In this document: one piece after another, positions 21,555-32,283 of the stretch | Numbering within the stretch: position 1 is the stretch's first letter | How the letters are laid out: each line of letters starts with the position of its first letter | Assembly (NCBI RefSeq): GCF_030272615.1 | Contig: NC_081409.1 | Location: 205,899,364 to 205,963,363 of the forward strand | DNA from: Cryptomeria japonica | Lineage: Eukaryota; Streptophyta; Pinopsida; Cupressales; Cupressaceae | Direction: 5' to 3' | Length of the DNA: 64,000 nt | Notes under the pieces: model-generated | The model's input: only the letters and a program-made list of their open reading frames with translations | Told to the model about the DNA's origin: nothing | The model's database searches: none | Position numbers and translations under genes: made by a program

Positions 21555-24500
21555 ATGGGGCTGAAAGTTAAAGATAGGCTTGATGGGAATCTCAATTTTG
21601 CTGCCAGATTTAATCATGTAAATTCAGTCTCTTGTTCCTTCCTTCTTTGGTGGCAGGTTAGTAAATATAAGGATCTCTCAATAAGACGACTTTGGTGTCA
21701 ATGAAAACATTAAATGTTAAATGAATGAATCTTTTATTTAGTCCTTATATTATAAGAGGATGCTTGGTTAATTAAGGTTGTTGTTAAGGGCTTATTATTT
21801 CGTTTGGGCTTTAAGATCTGATTTAAATAAGAGTTGCAGATCTGATTGTGAAAGGTTGTGTCCCTTTCATAGGGCAGAAATAATGAAGAGTTGCACTCTT
21901 TCAAAAGGTGCTAATGGTGAAAGGGTGTGTCTCTTGCCAAAGAGCATACATGATGAGGAGGTGTGACCTCTCCCTCATATCGAGAGACATAAAGGAAAGG
22001 AATCAAAGCATCCAGTGATATCACCTCAAATCGGATCGAATCAGAACTGTTATTAAGTTACAGGCAGTAACATCTTTGTTCTAGGTGGTATGCATGGGGA
22101 TGTGCTTAATATGTATGCTTAATATATGATACCTGATAATGTTCTTCTGCAGTGCATTATGTATGACTGTTATACTTAATTTCATATGTATTCTTAATAC
22201 ATGACAAGTTATAGTATACTTATAGCCTAATGCTTGTTACTATTGTCAGTATTTAAGAAAGTTGGGAATGGAGTTGTTTCCAAAGAGGGGCAGTCTAAAA
22301 CCAATCAATAGGATGATTCCCAAGATAGGATAAGGATCAGCGTCCCGTAAACTTTGAGGGAACCTATTGTATTTTGGTCTCTGAGCGCTTTGGTAACATA
22401 GACATCCCCTTCTTCCTTAAAACTGAAGTAGTAACGTAGGTTGACACTTGCATTAAGAATTGTGGATGATAAACTAATTGAACTATGGAATATCACAAAT
22501 TTGACTCATGTTAAGATAGATTTTGTCTTCTAATCAATTTAGTTGAAGTCATAAGTATTTTGAAATAGATTAATTATGGTTAAAACATCCCTAAACCTAG
22601 TAAGGGAAATTTTGTGTACGTGCCTGATCAATTAAATACTAAAATTAAATATGGAATGTATGCCCACATTAAATATCTAGTGCTTAATTGTTCCAATGAG
22701 TGAGATCAAAACAAAGAAGAAAAGTTGAACTTCATATAATTGTAAAGACATTGCAAACTTGAATATTTCCTCTCTGTTTTGAACTTCATTTAATTTGTGT
22801 ATGTCTTTATCTATGTGCATAAGGGAAAATAAGCCAGTTACTTAAGTATCGTTGCTAATTGAGTAAATGAAGTATTCATTAAATAAATATCATAAATAAG
22901 TGAGCTAGGAATTTATTGTTCACAATGCTTGATCCGAAGATTAATTCCTTTGATGTATTTGCTGTTGGATATCTAGAGGTTTGATCTGAAATCCTTTATC
23001 ATAATTATTTTGATTATATATATTGCAGCTTACTAATTGCTATTGATTCATGGAAGTATAGGCTCTCACTATCATTGCTTGGTTATTATCTTCATTGGTA
23101 ATTATACTTCATTGGTAAGTATACTTCACTCTCCTTGTAAACATTCTAGTAGTACTTCCTCACCTATGATCTGATTGAGTTTTTGAAAACTGATTTTTCA
23201 GTTGAGTATTTGCTATCATGAAGTGTGAAGTATTATGAAAATTAATAATATACACTACATCCTCAATTGCTGAATTAGAATTATTCTAGTTGATAACTAT
23301 CGTACTTTTGTGAGCTAATTGTAGACTCTATTAGGTCATACTAATGGTTGTATGCATGTACTCTCAAATCTGTGGAAACCCTGGTGAGACAGAAAATGTT
23401 CATGACTTGACCCTTGTGAGTTTTTTTATGAAAATTAGATTTTTGTTATAACCTGTATGGTGATGTACAAGTTTTCAAGGTTGTGTGTTACTGGCTAGCT
23501 CCTTTAATTTGTGTCACATAAGTATTGTCTCAGCATTCTATGTATCATTGGTTATATTGTTAAAGGGATGCATCTAACTTATCATGAATGTTGTGATCCT
23601 CACCCAAGGTCATTTTTATATAACCTCATATAGTAGGTGATGTATGTTGACGGCCAAGGCCATACTGACATCAGAAATCCATAAGCTTGGATTGATGTGG
23701 CTTCAAAGGAAGCTTTGAAATAAGGCATAAGGATCTTCACACTCATTTAGAAGAAGGTTGAGGATATGTCCTGTTCATAATTGAGCCACGGGTCCAATTC
23801 ATAAAAGATGAAGTTGGCATTTCTCATTCTTGTTTATGAATAATTATGATCTATGATGCCTGGCTATCAGTATGATATTGAGGATTAAGAGGGAGCCCTA
23901 TGATCTTCAATAAAACTCTTGGTATGAAAGAGTACTTGATAAGCCTAGGGTTTTGTAAAGATTTTAACCTGTTCCTTAAAGTATTTGAAATGCTAATTTT
24001 AACTCCTTATGTGGATGACCTAACTCTGACTGATAAAGATAGTCTCATTTAATATAAGAAAGAATTAGCTCAGAATTGAGATGGAAGATCTAAACCTAAA
24101 ATGCATTACTTTTAGGTTAGAAGTGTGGCAAGGATCTAATGAAATTATTATAAGTCAAGTTTTCTATTGTTATGTTAAAATTATGGATTGTAAACTTATA
24201 TGGAAACTAACTTGAAGAAGTTGAGTATGTCTGCAACCAACTATGATCTTGCAAATTCATTTGAATAGTGGTAGGTTGATTGGTGAGTGCTTCAGCTAAT
24301 CAAAGCTAAGCATATTGTTGCAGCCAAGCATACTTTGATATTTGCAAGACACAATTGATCATAGGCTAAAGCTGCTTAGGTTCAAATTGGTCAAGAAGTG
24401 TTACGGACAAGGAAAACACTTCAAGCATTCACCCGCTGCGATCTCTTGGACCTACAGAGACCGTCCTCAGTCTCAATTGTATTGAGTATTGCTGAAGCTA

Positions 24501-24720
24501 AACACATTGTTGCAAGTGTTGCATCAAGAGAAGCAGTGTGGTTTCTCAAAATTCTTGTTATGCTGTTTTAAATTATTATCAGGGTTGTATAGAGATACCT
24601 GACAATTCAATGTTTTATGGCAGGACAATCATGTGTTGTAGATGTTCTCACCAAGTCTCTTGAAGCTTGAGATAGACTTGGAGTTGTGGAGAACACCGCC
24701 TTGGTTGAGAGGGAGTCTCA
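21555..24720 (+). pseudogene. Copia gag-pol relics
   Basis: A Gag-like start MGLKVKDRLDG at 21555 soon breaks down. About 2.3 kb without recognisable coding follows. The RT catalytic segment YVDDLTLT is readable near 24008, an RNase H-like SIAEAKHIVASVASREAVWFL near 24485, and the usual copia C-terminal VVENTALVERE near 24685. Protease and integrase were not recognised. Everything is interrupted by stops, so no product is expected. Confidence 0.75.
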
Positions 24721-24746
24721 ACCTCTATGATACATTGTGTTGTATC

Positions 24747-24998
24747 AACCACCCTCTGTAGGCAATGTAAGGTGGTAGTGTAATCTTCTCAGGGAGAAGT
24801 GTAATTGTTAACCATCCTCTGCGAGCAATGTAAGATGGTATTGTAATCTTCTCAAGGAGAAGTGTAATTGTTAACCATCCTCTGCGGGCAATGTAAGATG
24901 GTATTGTAATCTTCTCAGGGAGAAGTATAATTGTTAACCATCCTCTGCAGGCAATGTAAGATGGTAGAAAAGATCCTCTCCACTCTCTGCGAACAATG
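24747..24998 (+). repeat. Tandem array of 63-bp units near the copia 3' end
   Basis: Units start at 24747, 24810, 24873 and 24936, exactly 63 bp apart. Each begins AACCAYCCTCTG and contains GCAATGTAAGRTGGTA and CTTCTCARGGAGAAG. The fourth unit diverges after its first third. The array lies between the pol end and the 3' LTR. Confidence 0.93.
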
Positions 24999-25009
24999 TA
25001 AGGTGGATC

Positions 25010-25270
25010 CAGTCTATGCTTGTGTGCGAGCTGGAAGACTATGTTATGTAGTTCCATTCTATGATTGTGTGCAAGATGGAAGACTACAATATTCTGATTA
25101 TGTCTATTCCATTTCTTCCTTGTGTGCAAGATCGAGGATTATGTTTATTAGACTCCATTCTATGCTCGTGTGCAAGATGGAGGACTATGTTTTCATTTTA
25201 TGCTTATGGAGAGCAATGATTATGTATCTTCACTCTATGCTTGGGTGCAAGATGGAAGATTATGGTGTTA
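25010..25270 (+). repeat. Degenerate tandem repeat following the 63-bp array
   Basis: About five copies of a CTATGCTTGTGTGCAAGATGG-like word with AGACTATGT tails, spaced about 45-65 bp, continue the array in a more diverged form up to about 25265. The CAAGATGG core is shared with the array's GTAAGATGG, so the two blocks may have a common origin. Confidence 0.7.
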
Positions 25271-25581
25271 CATTCTTCACTGGGAGAAAACTGAGGTAAA
25301 GACAATGAATGATGGATATGCGTGATCAATGGCATGGAAAGACTCCATGATGTGCATGAATGAGTTGTGTATGTATTCATGACTTGCAAGTGTGCATGTT
25401 AAATTTTGAAGTGATCCTCCACAAGCAATACAAGATGGATACTATGAGATACTTGTTGTGATACTCTCTCAGGAGTATTTGAAGTTGACAGCTAAGTTCG
25501 GATTACAATTTAAACATTGTATATATTACTTAGGGCTGGGCCCTAATCTTGTAACCTGGTTGTAAGATTATCTTTCTCCCT

Positions 25582-25594
25582 AATTAAGAGGGAG
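25582..25594 (+). promoter_or_regulatory. Polypurine tract of the copia element
   Basis: AATTAAGAGGGAG abuts the 3' LTR start. Confidence 0.8.
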
Positions 25595-26439
25595 TGTTGA
25601 TTATAATTAGGGATGGCGGATTCCAATTGCCATGGGCAACATTGGAATCCGCCCAAGGGGGCCAGCCCCTTTCCCAACGTGTAGGGCTGGGCCCTATACC
25701 TCACGGCATCAAATGAAGATCCCACGCTACACTCAAGCCAACATGCCACCATGTATTGGGCCAACCCTATTTAAATAAATAAATTAAAGTCATTAAATCA
25801 TAATGCAAGCCGACATGATTAAGATTATTATTCCCCATATAAATAAACTCCAACTTCACTCTATCATTCACTCATTCAGTTTTTCCATCCATGCGAAATA
25901 TATGTGCCTACCAATGCGAATTCAAGAGGAAGATTATATCTGCAATTAAAGGGATTTATCCCCGTCATATCAGCGAACTACACATGCTAGTTGTGGTGCG
26001 AAATTCATTAATGAAGAGAGCGAACTAAGGTATAAGGTTGCTGTCCATCAAAGAGCAGACTTCATACATTACCAACCTAGGGTTTGGACCTGATTGCTGT
26101 TGGAAGGGTTAAAGGTGCAAATGTGACTACTTGATGCTTGTGAAAGTGCAGTTTTGTGGAAGACATTATCAGTCTTAAGTACAAACACCTTCAAGTACTT
26201 GAGATAAGTGTTGTAACCCTCATATGAACATAATTCATAATCAGATCTGAGGATCTTTTCTGGCTGGGTTTTTCCTCCTAGGAGGTTTTCCCAAGGTAAC
26301 CGTGTCTTGTTCTTATTTTGTTCATTTCTTTGTTATGCCTAAATCTGGAAAACTATAAATCTTTCATCTAATCAATTTAGTTAGAAACTAAATTCTGGTT
26401 TTCTGAGTTTATATTAATCTGAAAGTGTTAAAACTAACA
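25595..26439 (+). repeat. 3' LTR of the copia element
   Basis: 845 bp, nearly identical to 20604-21462 apart from a 14-bp deletion. It ends ACTAACA next to the second AAAAG. Confidence 0.95.
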
Positions 26440-27176
26440 AAAAGGACTTTGCGTAATTTGCTTCAAGTTGGTGAGAATCCAAGACAGTGGGATTGGATTT
26501 TGGCAAAGCTGAGTTTTCTTTTATCTCAAGCATCAATAGGTCCACTAGTAAGTCTCCTTTCCAGGTTGCTTTAGGGAACAATCCCAAGGGAGTTGTTGAT
26601 CTTATTAATATTCCAAATGGCAAATGGGTTAGTCAAAATGCTATGGACTTTGCAAGGCATATACAAGAAATACAACAACAAGAAGTGAAGCACAATCTAC
26701 AATTATCCAATGAACAATATAAAAGGAATGCTGATTTGCATCGAAAGGAGAAAATATATGAGGGTGAGCAATTCATGCTGTATTTATGTAAAGAATGATT
26801 AACTCAGGGCACATATAACAAACTGAAACCCAAAAGAGTGGGACCATGCAAAATACTAAAGAAAATTTGTAAGAATACCTATTGTTAGATTTGCCTGAAG
26901 ATTTGGATATTAGTCCTGTTTTCAATGTTGCAGATCTTTACCCCTACCATGCTAGCCCTGAACAAGTTCCTGATGAAAATATGCTAAGAGACTTGACCAG
27001 TACTTTGCCACAGAAAAAAAGAGAACACGTTGAAAAGTTAGTAAATACTAAGATTGCTGCCACAAGAGCCAAAATTATAAGATGTGTTTGGTCAAATGGG
27101 TGGGTTTACCTGATTCCAACAACACAAGAATCACCGAAGACCCCATGAAATTTACAAGATTAGACTCTTCTTAATG
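26440..27176 (+). pseudogene. Gypsy integrase C-half and chromodomain-like tail (right of the insertion)
   Basis: This continues the integrase with NRSTSKSPFQVALG (about 26540), then the basic C-terminal region. LYPYHASPEQVPDEN (about 26940) leads to a divergent chromodomain-like tail with NTKIAATRAK (about 27045). A frameshift near 27085 is followed by CLVKWVGLPDSNNTRI in the next frame. A stop after YLCKE (26796) and one at the AYLLD junction show decay. Confidence 0.88.
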
Positions 27177-27212
27177 AAAAGATTCAGAACCTTTCAAAGG
27201 CAGGGAAGATAA

Positions 27213-27729
27213 TGTAACCATTGGACTACCTGACTGCTTTGTTTTTTTCCTTGCTGTCTCATGCCTTTTTTTGGTTTGTACCTGTCCGTTTTGGACAGAT
27301 TCTATTTTTTATTTTTCCTTTCCTTATTAAGGGGTGGGTGGCAGATTTTGTTTAGGTTTTGGTGTGGAAGTTTTTTTGGTTTTGGTTGAAGGTCTCTGAT
27401 ACGGAGTTTTGGGTTTGTAAACAATTTCTTGCTCAAATATGAATAAACAGCATGACTCAGTTTTCTGATATCCTCTTGTTTACAATTATGTGATATTCTG
27501 ATTCTGTAAATCTGAGTTATATTCCATTTAGTTAAGATTTTAATTGACTTGTGATGCGCAAAGCACCTTTGACTGTTTTCCTTATCGGAAACAGTGTTTT
27601 TCCTGGTTTGTGACTATGAATTATTGAGCAGTTTGATCGAGAGACAAGGGCAGAGGAGACTTGAGGTACTCTCTGCATCAAATTTCAGCCAGGATAAGCA
27701 AACTGAATTCAGTCTACAAAATTTTGACA
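27213..27729 (+). repeat. Candidate 3' LTR of the gypsy remnant
   Basis: A purine stretch (27196-27212, AAAGGCAGGGAAGATAA) precedes TGTAACCATTGG at 27213, as at an LTR start. An AATAAA lies at 27442-27447. The right edge is a guess (TTTTGACA ends at 27729). There is no second copy in the window to confirm it. Confidence 0.4.
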
Positions 27730-28590
27730 CCTGATTTTCCTTTTTCATTCCTGAAGGAGGCAGGAGGAGCAGTAGTTGTTAACATAATGACTAAATCTTA
27801 CTCTAGACTTCCATCTAAGAGATCTTACAGCAGTCTTTTAACTTACACTTGCTTTCAATCACTTGAACCAAAACCGATGAGGTTAATTAGAGAAAAAGCG
27901 AAAGGCTTATCTATCAGATATATTCAAAATGCCAGTGAGACTGCACACATTTGTTCGACTCTTCAAACAACAAGGTCTAAATTGCCGAGGGAAAAACCTT
28001 CACCCTCACCAGGTTCCCCGACTTAGCTTGCAGGCAACCTTAGCTGGAACAGTACTCCGAATACTCCTTATATACTTTAGAAATTTTTAGTTGATTAATG
28101 AATGCAAAATTGCTACATGAATTTAGCTCTGTTCTTGAATCAAACCTTCTGAATTGACAATTGGCTAACTGTAGCATAAATAACTTTCCCTCGAGGATGA
28201 TAATGAATGCAAAATTGCTACACAAGTTTACCTCTGTTCTTGAATTAAACCTTCTGAATTGACGATTGGCTAACTGTACCATAAATACTTTTCCCTTGAG
28301 GATGATATTTTTTTGCTTTTTATAATCTAGATAGATCTCAAATTTTAGATCTACTTTAAGAGAGGTTTCACTAATTATTTCCCAAAGACTCCATAAGATT
28401 ATCGATTATTGGGATTTAGTATAGTATTATAGAAACAATACATTGTAAAACCCAGATGACTTCAGTTCTAATAATCATACCTTGATAAATACTTATACTT
28501 TTCGAAGTAGACAATTGAAGCTGAGGAAATGCATGAATTGTGTGATTCTTTATGAAAGAAGAATAGGTTTATTTTCCAGGATTTACTCAC
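27730..28590. other. Non-coding stretch 3' of the thioredoxin-like exons
   Basis: No family is recognised. The 121-codon open frame from 27661 shows no domain and lies partly in the LTR candidate. This should be intron or downstream sequence of the minus-strand gene. A 105-bp tandem duplication lies at 28096-28305. Confidence 0.5.
28096..28305. repeat. 105-bp tandem duplication
   Basis: Copies 28096-28200 and 28201-28305 begin TAATGAATGCAAAATTGCTA (the second begins exactly where the first ends) and share nearly all bases, with about ten substitutions and small indels. Confidence 0.9.
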
Positions 28591-29949
28591 CTCATCATAA
28601 AGATATGGAAATGGATAATCAAAACTCTTAGCTTCCTCAGCCATAAAATCTGGACCATCCTGCACAAAAATAGGGGAAATCAAAGCTTATACCAGGCAAG
28701 GCCTCTTTAGCTATTTCTCAAGTTCTTTGGGAAATATGATCATACCTGAGGGTGAGTAACAATTGAATTGGATGAGATAGCTACAGTTGCAAGCCCTTTC
28801 TGCATGACAAACAATTCAATAATTCGTTCACTAGATGGACGCCCATAGACACATAAAGAAATATAATTGCATAGCACACATTTATGACCGGCTCTGGTCC
28901 AGTGCCAAGTGGTAAGATGGGTCAACAAAAGCCATATTTCACACCCTAATATATGTGAGTCCTCAACTTTAAAGTAGTCCCTATATTAATGCGGACTGGT
29001 CTATGGGGAAGAGGAGTTGGATTTCAATGCTGCGGGCATTATTGTTCCATAAACGATAAACTTGAAGCTAATTTTTTAGGTTAATTTGATGTATTAAACA
29101 GTTTCATAGAATTTTTTTATTATAAAAGAAAAAAATTAATTAACCTTATATATTGTTCAAAGATTTGTACTATTTAGGATTTGTTATGATAACTCGGTTT
29201 GTTTTAAACCCAGCCCTACCAATCCACCAATAGCAGAAATATTGTAAAATATAATGTGGCTGGTTTATTAGTTATTGAGAAATATTGTGCTGTGAGGAAA
29301 TTTGAAAGCGTAATGATAGGTATGCCAATTCCTTGTTAAACATCAGGCCAATTTGACTTGGTAAGGAAAAAAATTAAAAAACACAAGTACACCCAAATCT
29401 TCAAATGAAAAGGTAAGAAACAACATACTCGGTCATAATCATTGGCAAGTTTTACAATGTCTCGCTTCAAGTGAATAACAAAAGGACAGTGATTACATAT
29501 GAACATCACCTGCATGTTGAATAACATCAACAATTAGCTATCAAAAAAAGACTCGGATTTGGTAAAAAGGTTAGAAACATACCAGTAGAGCAGGGTATGC
29601 TTCGAAATCTTCCAATGTCCAAACCTTTCCAGTCAAAGGCTCTGGAAGCTGCAAAAACCTGCTAACTAATAAAATTCTATACATGTGGAGGGACATGAAT
29701 GAAGAAAGTTGTTATAACGAATGTTACCTCAAAATTTGGGGCTCTGGATTTGAGGGGCACTGCTTTGGATTGTATTCGGGCAGCTCGAATGACTAATCTT
29801 TTTGCTGGTCTCTGTTTCCAATTGTGATGGCCAAGTAATAGAAGATTACGAGTACGTGTCAAAGAAGGGGAAAAGTGCGCAAGCGAAGAAATCTTTGGTG
29901 TTAATATGGAAGTGCATAGCTCTGAAGCGGCTATGGCAGCCATAGCCAT
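28591..29949 (-). CDS. Thioredoxin-like/redoxin-domain protein, probably plastid-targeted, exons 1-5 (3' end not found)
   Basis: Five exons on the minus strand, all with GT..AG borders and phase-0 junctions: 29728-29949, 29583-29648, 29429-29509, 28746-28799 and 28591-28659 (164 codons in all). Exon 1 has a start ATG and a Ser/Thr/Arg-rich, acid-poor leader of about 55 residues, as in chloroplast transit peptides, leading into VPLKSRAPNFE. The next exons read LPEPLTGKVWTLEDFE, then the redox-type MFICNHCPFVIHLK (CxxC), then KGLATVAISSNSIVTHPQ and DGPDFMAEEAKSFDYPFPYLYDE. This matches the plant thioredoxin-superfamily/AhpC-TSA-like proteins of about 250 residues (Arabidopsis At1g21350 type), from which about 90 C-terminal residues are missing. 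They would follow the GTGAGT donor at 28590. The protein would be a stromal thiol-redox or peroxiredoxin-like enzyme; its exact substrate is unknown. No stop or frameshift is seen in the five exons. Confidence 0.88.
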
Positions 29950-30107
29950 TGGAAACCAGGACGATGATAATGCAGAAAGTTCTTGGATTTGATTTCAAGT
30001 TTATCTCTCTTGGGAAATGTTTGCGACTTCCCTTTGAAATTCCCTATCTTTTCCAAAAGGTACGGTTAGAGGTGAAACCGGACTTTATTTATGTGGAATT
30101 TGTTGCC

Positions 30108-30217
30108 GTATGTTAAAAGACCAACATTGCTGTTAGGTCCCTCCCGATTCAATGGTCACGAGGTATGTTAAAAGACCAACATTGTTGTTATGTCCCTGCC
30201 CATTCAATGATCACAAG
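30108..30217. repeat. 55-bp tandem duplication upstream of the thioredoxin-like gene
   Basis: Copies 30108-30162 and 30163-30217 share GTATGTTAAAAGACCAACAT and an ATTCAATGRTCAC tail. They lie about 160-270 bp upstream of the start codon, so within the likely promoter or 5' UTR. Confidence 0.88.
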
Positions 30218-30261
30218 GTAGTTGTGAAGTGGATGTGAAATAATTTGGTTCCATTCCTTCT

Positions 30262-31020
30262 TCTTTATGTATAATGTACAATATTTTTTTAATTTTATTT
30301 TTGTAAGTAGAGAACTAGGAGTTGCATCTTAGTGTGCAATGGGTACGTCGAAGAGGTATAGAATTAAGAAAAAAATTGGGTTAGTTTTTGCATATATTTG
30401 TGTATTAAGGAGGTCAATGGATAGTAAATTAAGCAAAATAATAATTTTTGAACAACAAAGGTTTCAATGGAGAAGCAATAGTTTCCAATCAACCATGCAT
30501 CCACTTACATAGATTCAAACATGACTAAAACAAAACCTTTAAATCGAGAAGATAATTAGGTTCCATTCTTGAAAGGCTCGTGTTATGTTTGCAATAGGGA
30601 GAGACACAGAGAGAGATGCTTGTGTTATGTTTGCAATAGGGAGAGACAAAGAGATCAATAAGTATAGGAATAGAAAGTGGGAGAGATAGAGGGGGGAAGA
30701 GCAATATAGAGGGGTGTAGAGATAAGGATAGAGATAGAGATGCAAGAGAGGGATATGGTGAGGAAAGAGGGATAAAGGAGAGATTGAAAGATAAAGATAT
30801 GTATAGGAAGTGATGTATAGAGAGATGGAGAGATATAGGGGTAGAGAGAGATAGATATATAACAAGATTAAAAAAGAGGGAGAGATGGATGAAGAGATAT
30901 ATGGAGAGAGATAGAGAAGTAAAGAGATATAGATATAAAGGTCTACAAAAAGGGTGAGGGAGAGAGAGGGAGAGTGATTGTTGAAATAGACTAAGTCCAT
31001 TGATCTTGATAGGGCCATTT
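30262..31020. repeat. Dispersed repeat with purine-rich tail, copy A
   Basis: Sequence from TCTTTATGT through GTGCAATGGGTACRTCGAAGAG to a GAGA-rich tail recurs at 38204-38411 plus 42692-43000, where it is split by an LTR element. Within this copy, GTGTTATGTTTGCAATAGGG occurs twice (30572 and 30624). The long Ser/Leu-rich minus-strand open frames here come from the GA repeat. The element type is unknown. Confidence 0.75.
30590..30985. repeat. Purine-rich GAGAGATA-type low-complexity tract
   Basis: About 400 bp in which nearly all plus-strand bases are purines or T within GAGATA, GAGAGG and AGATAGA words. Confidence 0.9.
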
Positions 31021-32283
31021 ATTCTAGTGCTTGACATAAAAGATCTAGATAAAATTTGAAATATGTTATTATCTAGTTGGGACAAGCGATAGTTGGATTG
31101 AAAATGTCCTAATTCAATATTGAATATGGTCAAATGGACATCCAAAATGGTAGAGAGATAGTGCAGTGTAATGTCTATCTACTTCAAAAGTGAAAGTGAC
31201 AAAGAGAAAGAGAGTGAATGAGAGTGTTATTATATTAATCTAATAATGTCTAATTATTATTTTCAATTTCATAATAAGAACACAAAATATTAAAATAAAA
31301 TTCAAACTTAAATTTAAGTTTAACATTAAAATTTAAAGTCAAAATATATTAAAATCTAAATATTAACAAAACAATAATATATAATTATTTTATTAAATTA
31401 ATAATTAAAATAAATTTAAAATATTATAAATTAAATAAAAAATTAAAATACATCAAAATCCAAATAATAATAGAACGATAATATAAATAATATATTTTCC
31501 CCTAGGGTCTTTTTTCTAGATTGTGGCCTCCCTCTCCCTATGAAGAAGGTTAGTCTCTTCAGCCTTTGGGGGCTTATCCTAGATCAAAGGTGGTAGGATG
31601 AGTTCCTAGCATCACTCTTAGCTTGGGTAGTTAAGCGAGCTTCTCTCAATCTTGCAGATTATATTTGTGGATCTCTGGACATTTTCAAGGAATGCTAATT
31701 TTCATATATTTTCTTCTCAAGATCTTCTCTCAGAGCCTTATAAGTTTTTACGTCTATTGGTATACATATGCATATATGGATATGCATATTTATACAGACA
31801 TGCATATATATATGCATGGATGTATATGTATTAATATTCATATAGATATATTGTATACCAATAGGTATAAAAGATAATGGTGCTTTAAGAGTTAGAATTA
31901 TTTATTTTATATTTTATATTTTATATTTATTTATTTTTATTTTGTAGAAATGATTTTGGCCATATTTATCTCTAGCTTTTCGCCATATTTTTAGGGGTAG
32001 CCGATATTTTTCGGGACATCTTTTGTCAGCAATATCCCTTGATTGGAGCCAACTTGGCGACACACTTGAGATGTTGATGTGACTTCTCTTACCGTGATAG
32101 CCAGCAATTGCTAAGTAGCCCGCTCATTTAAAGGCAGTGGTATTTATTACCTTGGTCCTGGAGATTGCCTCAATTGCATCTTGATGTTTCTTCTTCAGAC
32201 ATTCTTTAGTGATTATCGGCCCTCTTCGTGAATGTTGAGTTATATTTCTCGGTGCCTTTTAATTCTAGCTTTATTTACTTGTA
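31021..32283. other. AT-rich non-coding stretch
   Basis: 31220-31500 is simple AT-rich sequence. 31740-31860 contains TATACATATGCATATA-type palindromic runs. A more complex, gene-like composition begins near 31500 and may be the 5' part of a unit containing the ORF at 32284. No family is recognised. Confidence 0.5.

Larger units (their letters stand above)
20604..26439 (+). mobile_element. Ty1/copia element inserted into gypsy integrase
   Basis: TSD AAAAG lies at 20599-20603 and 26440-26444. The LTRs are 20604-21462 (859 bp) and 25595-26439 (845 bp). They differ by one 14-bp indel and fewer than 20 substitutions by eye (about 98% identity). A primer site follows the left LTR and a purine tract precedes the right one. 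The 4.1-kb interior keeps only a Gag start and scattered RT/RNase H pieces, followed by tandem repeats. LTRs this similar around such degraded coding suggest the copy was already defective when it moved, using enzymes from another element. Confidence 0.95.
18985..27176 (+). mobile_element. Ty3/gypsy remnant (RT to chromodomain), split by a copia element
   Basis: The left part, 18985-20603, and right part, 26440-27176, are one pol gene cut at a 5-bp target (AAAAG) by the 20604-26439 copia insertion. Reading across the gap, the integrase continues naturally from [11 protein letters not shown] into NLLQVGENPRQWDW. No 5' LTR, gag or protease is present on the left, so the copy was 5'-truncated or its front was lost. 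A candidate 3' LTR begins at 27213. Confidence 0.88.

Noticed and set aside
24747-24998. CRISPR-like array
   Set aside because: The whole 63-bp unit repeats with no unique spacers, in a plant retrotransposon.
24725-25129. 134-codon minus-strand frame with repeated peptide
   Set aside because: Shadow of the 63-bp tandem array in the copia element.
27661-28026. 121-codon open frame
   Set aside because: No domain, no plausible start context, and overlap with the LTR candidate.
30525-31145. 206-codon minus-strand open frame, Ser/Leu-rich
   Set aside because: It is the complement of a GAGA-rich low-complexity tract with no domain; the overlapping frame gives the same kind of peptide.
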